From Chloroflexota bacterium (GTDB taxonomy: Bacteria > Chloroflexota > UBA6077 > CF-72): DNA of 40,495 bases. The notes under the pieces were generated by a model. That model made no database searches. It was not told where the DNA came from and saw only the letters and a list, made by a program, of their open reading frames with translations. Numbering within the stretch: the stretch's first letter is position 1; the number at the start of each line of letters is the position of its first letter. Below are positions 18,021-26,093 of the stretch, piece by piece. The position numbers were made by a program, and so were the translations under genes. The DNA lies in the NCBI GenBank assembly GCA_019247515.1, contig JAFAOS010000167.1, positions 1 to 40,495 of the forward strand. Direction: 5' to 3'.

Positions 18021-19619
18021 ATGCCGATGGACGCAACCTTTGATGTGCTGAGCCCCTGGGCCGAGACGGACCCGCTCCCGCTGGAAGGCATTACCCCGCG
18101 TGTCGCGGACCTGCGCGGCAAGCGCATCGGACTGTACGCGAATTACAAGCGCGCGGCGGTGCCCATCCAGAACGCCGTCGAGGCAGAATTGCGCTCGCGC
18201 TATGGCGCCGACGTCCAGATCGCTCGCTTCGAGCAGCAGGGTAGCAATGACATTGGCAGCAGCGACGACGAGGGACCCCGCTTCGCCGAGTGGTTGGAAA
18301 AGGAGGTGGATACCGTCATCGTCGCGGTCGGCGATTGAGGGTCGTGCACCAAGTACAGTTTGTACGACACGATTTTCGTCGAACGGCATCACAAGCCCGC
18401 CGTCGCCCTGGTCAATGAAGGCTTCGTCCACGATGCGCGCTCGGCCGCGGCCGGCAAGGGGATGCCCACCGCGCGGTTCGTGACGCAGACGGTTCCCTGT
18501 GAGTGCACGGTTCCGGACAAGATCCAGGCTGGCGTGCGCCAGGCAATGGGCGACGTCATCGCGGCGCTCACATTGCCGCTGAAGCCAGAGGAGCAGGCGC
18601 CACCGCCGCGTCCGACCGAGGTCACCCGTGGCTCAGTGTTTTCGGGTGATCTGCTGGAAGTCCAGAAGTTCTATTACAAGCGCGGCTGGACCGATGGTCT
18701 GCCGATTCTGCCGCCGACGCGGGAAGCCGTCGACGAAATGCTCCGCGGCACGGACCTCGCGCCGGATCACGTCGTCGGCAAGATGCTGCCGCGACTCGGC
18801 AAAGTGACCGTCGAGAAGATTGCCATCAACGGCGTCATGGCGGGCGCGCTGCCGACGGCCATGCCGCTGCTGATCGCCAGCGTCGAAGCGGTCCTCGATC
18901 CGCTGTCGTCGTTCGGTATTTTCGAGGTCAGCACCGGCTCCTGGGCGCCGTTCTACATGTACAACGGACCCATTCGCCAGCAACTCCACATCAACGGCAG
19001 CACCGGCGCACTCAGTCCGGGTGACATGGCCAATGCGACGCTCGGGCGTGCGATGGGGCTCATCGTCAAGAACCTTGGCGGCGCCCGCAAGGCGGTCGAA
19101 GACATGGGTGTGCTGGGCAACCCGGCCAAATACGCGATGGTGCTCGGCGAAAACGAAGAGGCCAGTCCGTGGGAGCCGCACCACGTCCAGCACGGCTTTT
19201 CACGCGAAGACAGTTGCGTGACGGTCTCGTTCCCCAACTCGTACGCGCAGATCGTGCCACGCGGAACGGACGCCAGCGGCATTCTCGAGACGATCAAGGA
19301 TCGGCTCGGCCCGCGCTGGCGACAGTTGACACTGCTGGTCTGCCCATCGCACGCCGCGACGCTGGCAGACGCCGGCTGGACCCCAGAGCGACTGACACGC
19401 GAGCTGGAGTGCACGCGACCGGAGCCACCGGCGACCGGCATCGGGCGGCTCAGCGGTCCGGACTCCGTGCGCGTGCTCGTCGCCGGTGGACCCGGAGCCT
19501 GGATCGGACTGGTGACCGGAGTCGGTCGCTGGGTCACCACCCCCATTTCACTGCCGAGCAACTGGGACAGCCTGGTCAGAAAATATCGCGACTACGTGCC
19601 GAACTACCTGCGCTACTGA
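18021..19619 (+). CDS. UGSC-family selenoprotein with in-frame UGA (Sec106) and a C-terminal extension of unknown function
   Basis: The reading frame from ATG 18021 runs through TGA 18336-18338 without shift to the stop at 19617-19619, giving 532 residues with Sec106. The codons after the UGA spell Gly-Ser-Cys, so the motif is D-U-G-S-C, the hallmark of UGSC-family selenoproteins. Family features flank it: LRGKRIGLYANYKR near residue 33, VDTVIVAVGD before Sec and YSLYDTIFVERHHKPAVALVNEGF after it. The usual genes are either Sec or Cys (CGSC) forms. A stop/start reading would leave a second gene beginning at a TTG with no ribosome-binding site. Residues about 200-532 (FYYKRGWTDGLPILPPT onward) are a separate conserved-looking domain I do not recognise by function. 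A candidate SECIS hairpin is at 18341-18368. Redox activity of the U/C pair is inferred. Confidence 0.88.
18341..18368 (+). other. Candidate bacterial SECIS hairpin downstream of UGA
   Basis: Starting 3 nt after the UGA, GTCGTGCA (18341-18348) pairs with TGTACGAC (18361-18368): 8 bp with one G-U wobble. Inside it AA/TT can pair, leaving an apical loop GUACAG whose first base is G followed by U, as in the known bacterial SECIS consensus. The loop begins about 14 nt after the UGA, at the short end of the usual spacing. A competing 5-bp hairpin GTACA-GTT-TGTAC shares some bases. It lies in coding sequence, as SECIS elements of bacteria do. Confidence 0.6.
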
Positions 19620-19623
19620 GCGG

Positions 19624-21807
19624 GTGGCCGGCACGAGACGCAAACCGCGACGCCGAAGCGAGCCGGTCCCGCTGCACGACCGCTCCTCGGTGCCGCGCGT
19701 TGCGCAGCCGGTGGTGGCCAAGCAAGGCGCCGTCTTCCTGCTCAGCGCGGAAAATGGTGACATCGAGGAGGACAGTGACCAGGGTCTTTATTTCCATGAC
19801 ATGCGCTTTCTCAGCGCGTGCACGCTCCGACTGGATGGATATGTGCCGGTTGCGCTGCTCGCCGACGCCAGCGAAGGCAATCGCACACTCTTCGAGCTCA
19901 CGAACCTCGATATCTGCGACGCCTCCGGTGACGTCCGACTGCCGAAGGAAACGCTGGTCATTCGACGCGATCGGACCCTCGGGGACGATTTCACCGAGTC
20001 GATCACGGTCCTGAACTACGGGCGCGCTGACGCCGACTTCGCGCTGCAACTCCGCTACGCCGCGGATTTCGCCGACATGTTCGTCGTACGCGGCATGCAC
20101 CCCGGGCAACGCGGCACGCTACATCCGCCCGAATGGAAAGACGCGTGCCTGACGTTTCGCTACGACGGCGCGGATGGTTATGCGCGCACTGCAGCGCTGC
20201 TCTTCAGCAATGCACCCGACACGCAGAAGGACGGTCAGCTGACGTACAGACTGCGTATCCACTCGCAGCAGCAATGGGAGCTCAAGGTCACCGGCCAGCT
20301 TCACCATGCCGGTCGGAAGGGGCTCGAAAGTCGACCCAGGCAAACAGGCGGTGGATCGGCGCATCGGCGCCAGCTGGCACACGCCGGTTCCCTGGGAGGA
20401 CGCACGCGCGTCGAGACCGACAACCAGCTGTTCAACGCGATCATGACACGCTCATTTCTCGACCTCCACATGCTCTCGATGCACGAGAAAGAGCAGACGT
20501 TCTTCGCCGCGGGCGTGCCCTGGTACGTGGCGCTGTTCGGTCGCGACAGCCTGGTAACGTCGATCGAGACCGCGGCATTCGAGCCGTCGGTCAGCGCCAA
20601 TACGCTGCGCATCCTGGCCCGCCACCAGGCCAGCCAGACGGACGACTGGCGCGATGCACAGCCAGGCAAGATCCTCCACGAGCTGCGCGTCGACGAGCTG
20701 GCGAATCTCCGCGAGATACCGCAAACCCCGTACTACGGGAGCGTCGACAGCACACCCCTGTTTCTGGCGCTCCTGGGCATGCATTTCGCCTGGACGGGCA
20801 CGCTCGATCTCTTCCACGACTTGCAACCCAGCGTACGGGCGGCCCTCGACTGGATCGAGCAGTATGGTGACTCCGATGGGGACGGCTTCGTCGACTATTG
20901 TAGCCGCTCCGCGAGCGGTGCTCGGAACCAGGGCTGGAAAGACTCGGGCAACGGCATTGTCATGGACGACGGGCGACTCGCCGAACCACCCATCGCGCTA
21001 CCGGAGGTCCAGGGCGACGTGTACCTGGCGTGGCAATCGATGGCGGATGTGTTCGAGTGCGATGGCGACACGCGCACGGCCGAGCACCTGCGTCAGAAGG
21101 CGCAGCGACTCTACGCGGCATTCAACGACCAGTTCTGGTTGAGGGACGCGGGCTACTTTGCGTTGTGCCGGCAGGCGGACGGGCGTTTTTCACGCAGCAT
21201 CGCCTCGAATCCCGCGCATGCTTTGTGGACCGGCATCGTCGATCCGAAGCGTGCGCGCGCCGTGGTCCAACGAGTGCTGAGGCCGGACATGTTCTCGGGC
21301 TGGGGCATCCGCACTCTGTCCGCGGATGACAGGTCCTACAATCCGGTCGACTACCAGGTCGGCAGCGTCTGGCCGCACGACAACGCCATCATCGTCGCGG
21401 GGATGCAGCGCTATGGCTTCGACAGCGCCGCTAACCGCGTCTTCACGGCGATCATGCAGGCGGCCGCGCAATTCGAGCATTTTCGTCTGCCGGAGGTCTT
21501 CGCGGGGCACGATCGCGGTCTGGCGAGCAAGCCCGTCAAATACCCGGTGGCGTGCAACCCCCAGGCGTGGGCGGCTGGCGCGATTCCGTTCATGCTCACC
21601 TGCATGCTCGGCTTGCACCCGGACGCGTTCCATCGCCGCCTGCACATCCGCCACGCGGCGCTGCCCGAGTGGCTGGCCTGGGTCAACCTGCACGCCGTGC
21701 GGGTCGGACAGGCCGAAGTCGACCTGCGCTACGAGCGCAGCGACAAGACGACAGTCGTGGCGGTCACTCGCAAGCGGGGCGACGTGCTCGTGAGCGTCGA
21801 GAACTGA
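19624..21807 (+). CDS. Amylo-alpha-1,6-glucosidase / glycogen debranching enzyme-like protein
   Basis: A 727-residue protein. Residues about 30-225 form the N-terminal beta-sandwich of the glycogen debranching N-domain type (VFLLSAENGDIEEDSDQGLY, FHDMRFLS). The rest is an (alpha/alpha)6 barrel with FFAAGVPWYVALFGRDSLVTSIE, QPGKILHELRVDEL, TPYYGSVDSTPLFL, RNQGWKDSGNGIV, and YNPVDYQVGSVWPHDNAII, all typical of this family of cytoplasmic debranching or trehalose-type glycosidases. The start is GTG 5 nt after the UGSC gene stop. Between about 20293 and 20410 the frame reads poorly, while the next frame gives VDRRIGASWHTPVPWEDA with better codon use: a compensated pair of indels is likely. Confidence 0.87.
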   Translation: MAGTRRKPRRRSEPVPLHDRSSVPRVAQPVVAKQGAVFLLSAENGDIEEDSDQGLYFHDMRFLSACTLRLDGYVPVALLADASEGNRTLFELTNLDICDASGDVRLPKETLVIRRDRTLGDDFTESITVLNYGRADADFALQLRYAADFADMFVVRGMHPGQRGTLHPPEWKDACLTFRYDGADGYARTAALLFSNAPDTQKDGQLTYRLRIHSQQQWELKVTGQLHHAGRKGLESRPRQTGGGSAHRRQLAHAGSLGGRTRVETDNQLFNAIMTRSFLDLHMLSMHEKEQTFFAAGVPWYVALFGRDSLVTSIETAAFEPSVSANTLRILARHQASQTDDWRDAQPGKILHELRVDELANLREIPQTPYYGSVDSTPLFLALLGMHFAWTGTLDLFHDLQPSVRAALDWIEQYGDSDGDGFVDYCSRSASGARNQGWKDSGNGIVMDDGRLAEPPIALPEVQGDVYLAWQSMADVFECDGDTRTAEHLRQKAQRLYAAFNDQFWLRDAGYFALCRQADGRFSRSIASNPAHALWTGIVDPKRARAVVQRVLRPDMFSGWGIRTLSADDRSYNPVDYQVGSVWPHDNAIIVAGMQRYGFDSAANRVFTAIMQAAAQFEHFRLPEVFAGHDRGLASKPVKYPVACNPQAWAAGAIPFMLTCMLGLHPDAFHRRLHIRHAALPEWLAWVNLHAVRVGQAEVDLRYERSDKTTVVAVTRKRGDVLVSVEN

Positions 21808-21920
21808 CGGCTAGCGACCGCCCTCGATACGCCACCGTAACGCGAAATCCACGCGCGTTGGCGAGATTGGAGGTATAAGGTCCCTGAGTAGGGGTCCTCA
21901 GTTCCCAGAGGTTCTCGCAC

Positions 21921-23306
21921 ATGTCCCCGCAGCGCGCCGCGACGCCGATGGTCGCGCCAGGTCTCACCACCGCCTCAGGCATCGACGCTGATGCCCTTAT
22001 CGGTACGCTGTGCGAGCTTGCTCGCGTCGAGCGTCCGGATCAGCTCGGCGCCAGGGGCCCGCTGGTCGCTTCCGCGGGCGCCGAGAGTCTGTTCTACTGT
22101 TTGTTCGGACGTGACTCGCTGCGCATGGCGCTCGACCTGCTGGAGGATTTCCCGGCCGTCGCCCAGGCCACCCTCGTCGAGCTCGCTCGCCTGCAGGGGA
22201 CGCAGCACAATCTCCGCGGAGAAGAAGAACCAGGCCGCATCCTGCACGAGCACCGCTTTCCGGACGATCCGCACGCGGCGCGTCTGAGCCAGAACTGGGA
22301 CCTGCCCTACTACGGAGCGGTCGACACCACGCCGCAGTGGATCAACCTGATGGTCGCCTACTGCAACAGGGTCGGCGACTCGGCCATTCTTGACCAGCCC
22401 ATCACCGACCGGTCATGGCGCAGAGTCACGCTGTTGGACAGCCTGCTGCTCGCGGTGGACTGGATCCTCCGCCGCCTGGACGAGCCCGGTGGCGGCGCTT
22501 ACGTCTGGGTTCGCCGCATGTCCCCGAACGGCATCGCCAATCAGGTGTGGGAGGACTCGGGTGATTCGCACTATCATGCCGACGGCCGCCTGTTCGATTT
22601 CACGCGTCCCTACGCGCCGGTCAGCGTGCAGGGTCTGGCGTACGACGCGCTGCTCGGCGCGGCCGACCTGCTCGACGGTTCGACCTTCGCCGGCCTGCCG
22701 ATCGACACGCGCCACCTGCGGCAGCGTGCCGCGGACCTGCGCGCGCGGACCCTCGCGAACTTCTGGCAAGCGGACCTCGGCACGTTCGCGCAGGCAGTCA
22801 CCATCGAGCCTGACGGAGTCCAGCGCCCAGCCCGCGTGATTGCTTCGAGTCCGGGTCACTTGCTGGCCACCCGCATCCTGGACGGTGATGACGCGGCTCC
22901 ACTTCGCCACCGGCTCGCCGCGCGCCTCATGGAACCGGATCTGCTGGCCTGCGCCGGAGTGCGCACAAAGTCGACAACGTCGCCTCGCTTCCGCGCGGGC
23001 TCGTATCATAATGGGTCAACCTGGCCGTGGGACACCGGCGTGATCGCCGACGGGTTGCGCCGGCATGGCTACCTCACGCAAGCGGATGACCTCGAATCAA
23101 GAATTCTCTCGGCCTGCGCCCGAGTGGGCGGATTTCCGGAGTTCTTCCGCGGCGACGCTTGCGATATCCCCTCGGTCAACACGTGCACGCGGGACGAAGT
23201 CGTGGACGGAGTCCTGAATCGCCTCGAGCAGCCGCCCCAGGCCAGGCAGGGCTGGACGGCCACCCGCGTGTGGCGCATCCTCCGCTCGCGGCACGACTTC
23301 CTGTAG
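21921..23306 (+). CDS. Glycogen debranching-type glycoside hydrolase (second copy, catalytic domain only)
   Basis: A 461-residue (alpha/alpha)6-barrel protein related to the barrel of the preceding gene but without the N-terminal beta-sandwich. Shared landmarks are SLFYCLFGRDSLRMALDLL, GRILHEHRF, NWDLPYYGAVDTTPQWINL, IANQVWEDSGDSHYHADG and YHNGSTWPWDTGVIADGLRRHGY. The W-E/K-D-S-G segment holds a likely catalytic acid. The substrate is probably an alpha-glucan or a related oligosaccharide, by family only. The ATG at 21921 has GAGG about 12 nt upstream. The pair of similar hydrolases next to each other suggests duplication and specialisation. It is 9 bp ahead of a DoxX-like gene. Confidence 0.85.
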   Translation: MSPQRAATPMVAPGLTTASGIDADALIGTLCELARVERPDQLGARGPLVASAGAESLFYCLFGRDSLRMALDLLEDFPAVAQATLVELARLQGTQHNLRGEEEPGRILHEHRFPDDPHAARLSQNWDLPYYGAVDTTPQWINLMVAYCNRVGDSAILDQPITDRSWRRVTLLDSLLLAVDWILRRLDEPGGGAYVWVRRMSPNGIANQVWEDSGDSHYHADGRLFDFTRPYAPVSVQGLAYDALLGAADLLDGSTFAGLPIDTRHLRQRAADLRARTLANFWQADLGTFAQAVTIEPDGVQRPARVIASSPGHLLATRILDGDDAAPLRHRLAARLMEPDLLACAGVRTKSTTSPRFRAGSYHNGSTWPWDTGVIADGLRRHGYLTQADDLESRILSACARVGGFPEFFRGDACDIPSVNTCTRDEVVDGVLNRLEQPPQARQGWTATRVWRILRSRHDFL

Positions 23307-23315
23307 AACAGAAGC

Positions 23316-23681
23316 ATGTTCAAAACCCTGGCGCTCGTGCTGTATTCGGGCATGCTGTACGTGGGCGGCTGGCAACAGGCGCGTGAGCCAACCGGACGCG
23401 CCGAGCGCGCCCGCGCGCTCGGCCTGCCCGTTCCCGACCAGCTCGTCCAGGCCAGCGGCTGGGCCATGATCGTCGGCGCCATGGCGTTACTCGTGCCGAG
23501 GGTCCGCCGCACGGCCGCTCTATCCGTCGCGATGCAACTGTTGCCCATCACCTGGATCGGCCACCGCTTCTGGGAGATGGAGGACGGCCCGCAGCGCGCG
23601 CAGAACCGCATTCACTTCTTCAAGAACGTGTCGATGATCGGCGGCGCGCTCTACATCGCCGCGACTGACGACAGTCACTGA
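23316..23681 (+). CDS. DoxX-like small integral membrane protein
   Basis: A 121-residue protein with three or four hydrophobic segments: LALVLYSGMLYVGG (N-terminus), ASGWAMIVGAMALLVP, TAALSVAMQLLPITWIG and SMIGGALYIAA. The arrangement with WxxAREPTGRAERARALGLPVPDQLVQASGWAMI and HRFWEMEDGPQRAQNRIHFFKNVSMIGG is that of the DoxX family, inner-membrane proteins linked to thiol or quinone redox functions in some species. It begins 9 bp after the glycosidase, so the two probably share a transcript. The partner of this copy is unknown. Confidence 0.82.
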   Translation: MFKTLALVLYSGMLYVGGWQQAREPTGRAERARALGLPVPDQLVQASGWAMIVGAMALLVPRVRRTAALSVAMQLLPITWIGHRFWEMEDGPQRAQNRIHFFKNVSMIGGALYIAATDDSH

Positions 23682-23700
23682 CGCGCGTCTCGGGGCGGCT

Positions 23701-23706
23701 TACACT
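23701..23706 (+). promoter_or_regulatory. Candidate -10 box (TACACT) of the dodecin gene
   Basis: TACACT ends 6 nt before the ATG at 23713 with no Shine-Dalgarno sequence between. This is the same arrangement as at the XRE-type regulator and predicts a leaderless message. Confidence 0.45.
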
Positions 23707-23712
23707 GGCGGT

Positions 23713-23928
23713 ATGCCAGACAGTGTCTATCGCGTCACGCAGGTCATCGGTACCAGCACCGAGACGTGGGAAGCGGCGGTGCGGAATGCCGTGGAAACCG
23801 CGGCAAAGACCGTGCGCGACCTGCGCGTTGCCGAGGTCGACAGACTCGACGTCACGATTGAAAACGGCAGGGTGACGTCCTACCGGGCCAAAGTCAATAT
23901 CTCGTTCAAGTACGAAAGCGGCGACTGA
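23713..23928 (+). CDS. Dodecin (flavin-storage protein)
   Basis: A 71-residue protein with the dodecin pattern VYRVTQVIGTSTETWEAAVRNAVETAAKTVRDLRVAEV, followed by IENGRVTSYRAKVNISFKYE. Dodecins form dodecameric spheres that bind two flavins per site stacked between tryptophans (here Trp19), protecting or buffering riboflavin and FMN. The length and the final R-A-K-V-x-I-S-F-K strand match the family. The gene lies between a DoxX-like gene and a flavin-dependent GMC dehydrogenase, so flavin buffering for the latter is an attractive but unproved link. Confidence 0.93.
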   Translation: MPDSVYRVTQVIGTSTETWEAAVRNAVETAAKTVRDLRVAEVDRLDVTIENGRVTSYRAKVNISFKYESGD

Positions 23929-23937
23929 TCGCCGCCC

Positions 23938-25551
23938 GTGGTCACCGCGCCGCACTGGGATGAGCCCGATGCGCTGATCGTCGGCGCAGGCGCCTCCGGC
24001 GCTGCCGTGGCGTGGAGGCTGGCCGAGGCGGGCTTTCGGGTGACGTGCCTCGAACAGGGCGACTGGGTGCCACCCGAGTCACTGCCGCATGGCCAGCACG
24101 ACTGGGAGCTCCACCGGCTGACCGACTTCAACGCCGATCCCAACGTGCGCGGGCTGGCCGCCGACTATCCGGTCAACGACGCCGCGTCCACGTTCACACC
24201 GCTCATGTTCAACGCGGTGGGAGGCAGCACCATCCACTGGAGCGCCCATTTTCCGCGCTGCCACCCGTCGGATTTTCGGGTCCGCTCGCTCGACGGCGTC
24301 GGCGAGGACTGGCCCTTCAGCTATGCGGACCTGGAGCCTTTCTACGATCTGAGCGACCGCGTCACGGGTGTCTCCGGGGTCATTGGTGATCCGTCGCAGC
24401 CACCGCGTTCTCCGCGCGGGACTCGACCGCTGCCGATCGGCGTGCTCGGTGAAACCATCGGCGCCGGTTTCGACAAGCTCGGCTGGCACTGGTGGGTCTC
24501 GGACGCCGCGATCCTCTCGGAGCCATACGACGGCCGGCCCGCGTGCAACCTGTGCGGACCCTGCGATATCGGCTGTCCGACGGGCGCGCGCGCCAGTGCC
24601 GACGTGACCTTCTGGCCGCGGGCGGTGCGAGCCGGCGCCGAAGTGCGGACTGGCTGCCGGGTGCGCGAAATCAGCCTCTCCGCCGACGGTCGCGCGCGCG
24701 GCGCCGTGTACTACGACCGCGATGGTGCCCTCCAGGAGCAGCGCGCCGCGCTGGTGGTGCTTGCCTGCAATGGCGTGGGCACACCTCGGCTGCTGCTGAA
24801 CTCACGCTCGACAGCGTTTCCGGATGGACTTGCCAATCGCAGCGGACTGGTTGGCAAGAACCTGATGTTCCACCCGTTCGCGTCGGTGAGTGGTGTCTTT
24901 GCGTCCGAGATCGATGGGCTGCAAGGTCCGATCGGATCGGTCATCTTCAGTCACGAGTTCTATGAGACGGACCCGGCTCGCGACTTCGTGCGCGGTTTCG
25001 GCCTGCAGATCGTCCGCCAGTCGGGTCCGCTGCACACGGCGCTGGGCGGCATCACCGCGACTCGCGTGCCCTGGGGTGAGGCGCACCACCGCGTCTTCGA
25101 CCAGCGGTTCCGTCACCTGATCAATATCGGCGTCCTGGGCGAGGACCTGCCCGAGTCGATCAACGAAGTCGTGCTGGACCCGGAATTGACCGACATGCAC
25201 GGCATTCCGGCGCCGCTCGTCCGCTATCGACTGAGCGACAACAGCATGCGAATGCTGGAGTATGGTGTTGCCCGCGCGTCAGAGGCGTTGCAAGCCGCGG
25301 GCGCGCGGGAAACTCTGACGTGCAGTCCAATGCGACCGTCGGGCTGGCACCTGTTGGGCACGTGCCGGATGGGGCCGGATTCGAGCACGTCGGTGGTGGA
25401 TGCATGGGGTCGAGCGCACGACGTGGACAACCTGTTCATTGTCGACGGCAGCGTCTTCGTCACCAGCGCGGCGGTGAACCCGACGACGACCATTCAGGCC
25501 ATCGCGCTGCGCACGGCGGACTACATCAAACGCTCAGGAGGTCGGCAGTGA
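23938..25551 (+). CDS. GMC-family FAD-dependent dehydrogenase (gluconate/glucose dehydrogenase large-subunit type)
   Basis: A 537-residue flavoprotein. The N-terminal dinucleotide fold has ALIVGAGASGAAVAWRLAEAG near residues 12-31. Residues from Cys203 carry the cysteine cluster ACNLCGPCDIGCPTGARAS, present in the membrane-linked sugar-acid dehydrogenases of this family. The C-terminal GMC region reads HLLGTCRMG near residue 470 and ends with the typical FVTSAAVNPTTTIQAIALR. It would oxidise a sugar, sugar acid or alcohol and pass electrons to a partner subunit and the respiratory chain. GTG start at 23938. Its stop overlaps the start of the small subunit (GTGA), showing translational coupling. 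No cytochrome subunit is present here and no signal peptide is obvious. Confidence 0.87.
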   Translation: MVTAPHWDEPDALIVGAGASGAAVAWRLAEAGFRVTCLEQGDWVPPESLPHGQHDWELHRLTDFNADPNVRGLAADYPVNDAASTFTPLMFNAVGGSTIHWSAHFPRCHPSDFRVRSLDGVGEDWPFSYADLEPFYDLSDRVTGVSGVIGDPSQPPRSPRGTRPLPIGVLGETIGAGFDKLGWHWWVSDAAILSEPYDGRPACNLCGPCDIGCPTGARASADVTFWPRAVRAGAEVRTGCRVREISLSADGRARGAVYYDRDGALQEQRAALVVLACNGVGTPRLLLNSRSTAFPDGLANRSGLVGKNLMFHPFASVSGVFASEIDGLQGPIGSVIFSHEFYETDPARDFVRGFGLQIVRQSGPLHTALGGITATRVPWGEAHHRVFDQRFRHLINIGVLGEDLPESINEVVLDPELTDMHGIPAPLVRYRLSDNSMRMLEYGVARASEALQAAGARETLTCSPMRPSGWHLLGTCRMGPDSSTSVVDAWGRAHDVDNLFIVDGSVFVTSAAVNPTTTIQAIALRTADYIKRSGGRQ

Positions 25552-26075
25552 CCGGCGCGCCGACGGACGGTCCGGAAGGCTTGGCCGAGCCGGATCTCGC
25601 TGGTCCGCAGGCGCCCGTGTCGGTTGCGCCGGCGCCCGCGGCGGGCCACCCGGTGCTGGACGACTCCCAGCGCCTGCTCTTGCGCGCGGTGCTCAACGAG
25701 ATCGTGCCGCCGCGCGGCGAGTTACCAGGCGCCGGCGACCTGAACGTCGGCGCCAGCATCGAGCATACGCTGGCGGCCTCACCCCGCCTGCGGCGAGTGT
25801 TCCTGGACGGCCTCGCCGACCTGTCGATCCTCCAGTTCATAGATCTGCCGGCGCCATCGCGCGTCGACACCCTGCGACGCGTCGAACAGCGGCAACCGGT
25901 GTTCTTCGCCGCCCTGGTAGAGCACACGTATCGCGGCTACTACACGCTGCCCGAGGTCCACGCCGCGATTGGCTACGTGGGTCCGCCCCAGCCGAACGGC
26001 GGCAGCCTGCCAGCGTTCAACGTGGACCTGTTAGAAATCCAGCGCCGCCGGCCGCCTTTCTGGCGCCGCATATAG
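25548..26075 (+). CDS. Gluconate 2-dehydrogenase subunit 3-like protein
   Basis: A 175-residue partner subunit. The segment SQRLLLRAVLNEIVPPRGELPGAGDLNVGASIEHTL resembles the gluconate 2-dehydrogenase subunit 3 family, which helps the GMC subunit fold, be exported or contact the membrane cytochrome. The GTG start at 25548 has AGGAGG 6-7 nt upstream, a strong ribosome-binding site, and overlaps the stop of the GMC gene. The first 40 residues are Pro/Ala/Gly-rich and low in pattern, without a clear signal peptide. Subunits of this kind are usually found together, which supports both calls. Confidence 0.82.
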   Translation: MTGAPTDGPEGLAEPDLAGPQAPVSVAPAPAAGHPVLDDSQRLLLRAVLNEIVPPRGELPGAGDLNVGASIEHTLAASPRLRRVFLDGLADLSILQFIDLPAPSRVDTLRRVEQRQPVFFAALVEHTYRGYYTLPEVHAAIGYVGPPQPNGGSLPAFNVDLLEIQRRRPPFWRRI

Positions 26076-26093
26076 CCAGGCTCGACAAGAACC

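Noticed and set aside
18336-18338. TGA as a plain stop codon ending a 105-residue protein
   Set aside because: The frame continues in phase with UGSC-family sequence directly after it, and the following reading frame lacks a start signal. The selenocysteine reading explains all of this.
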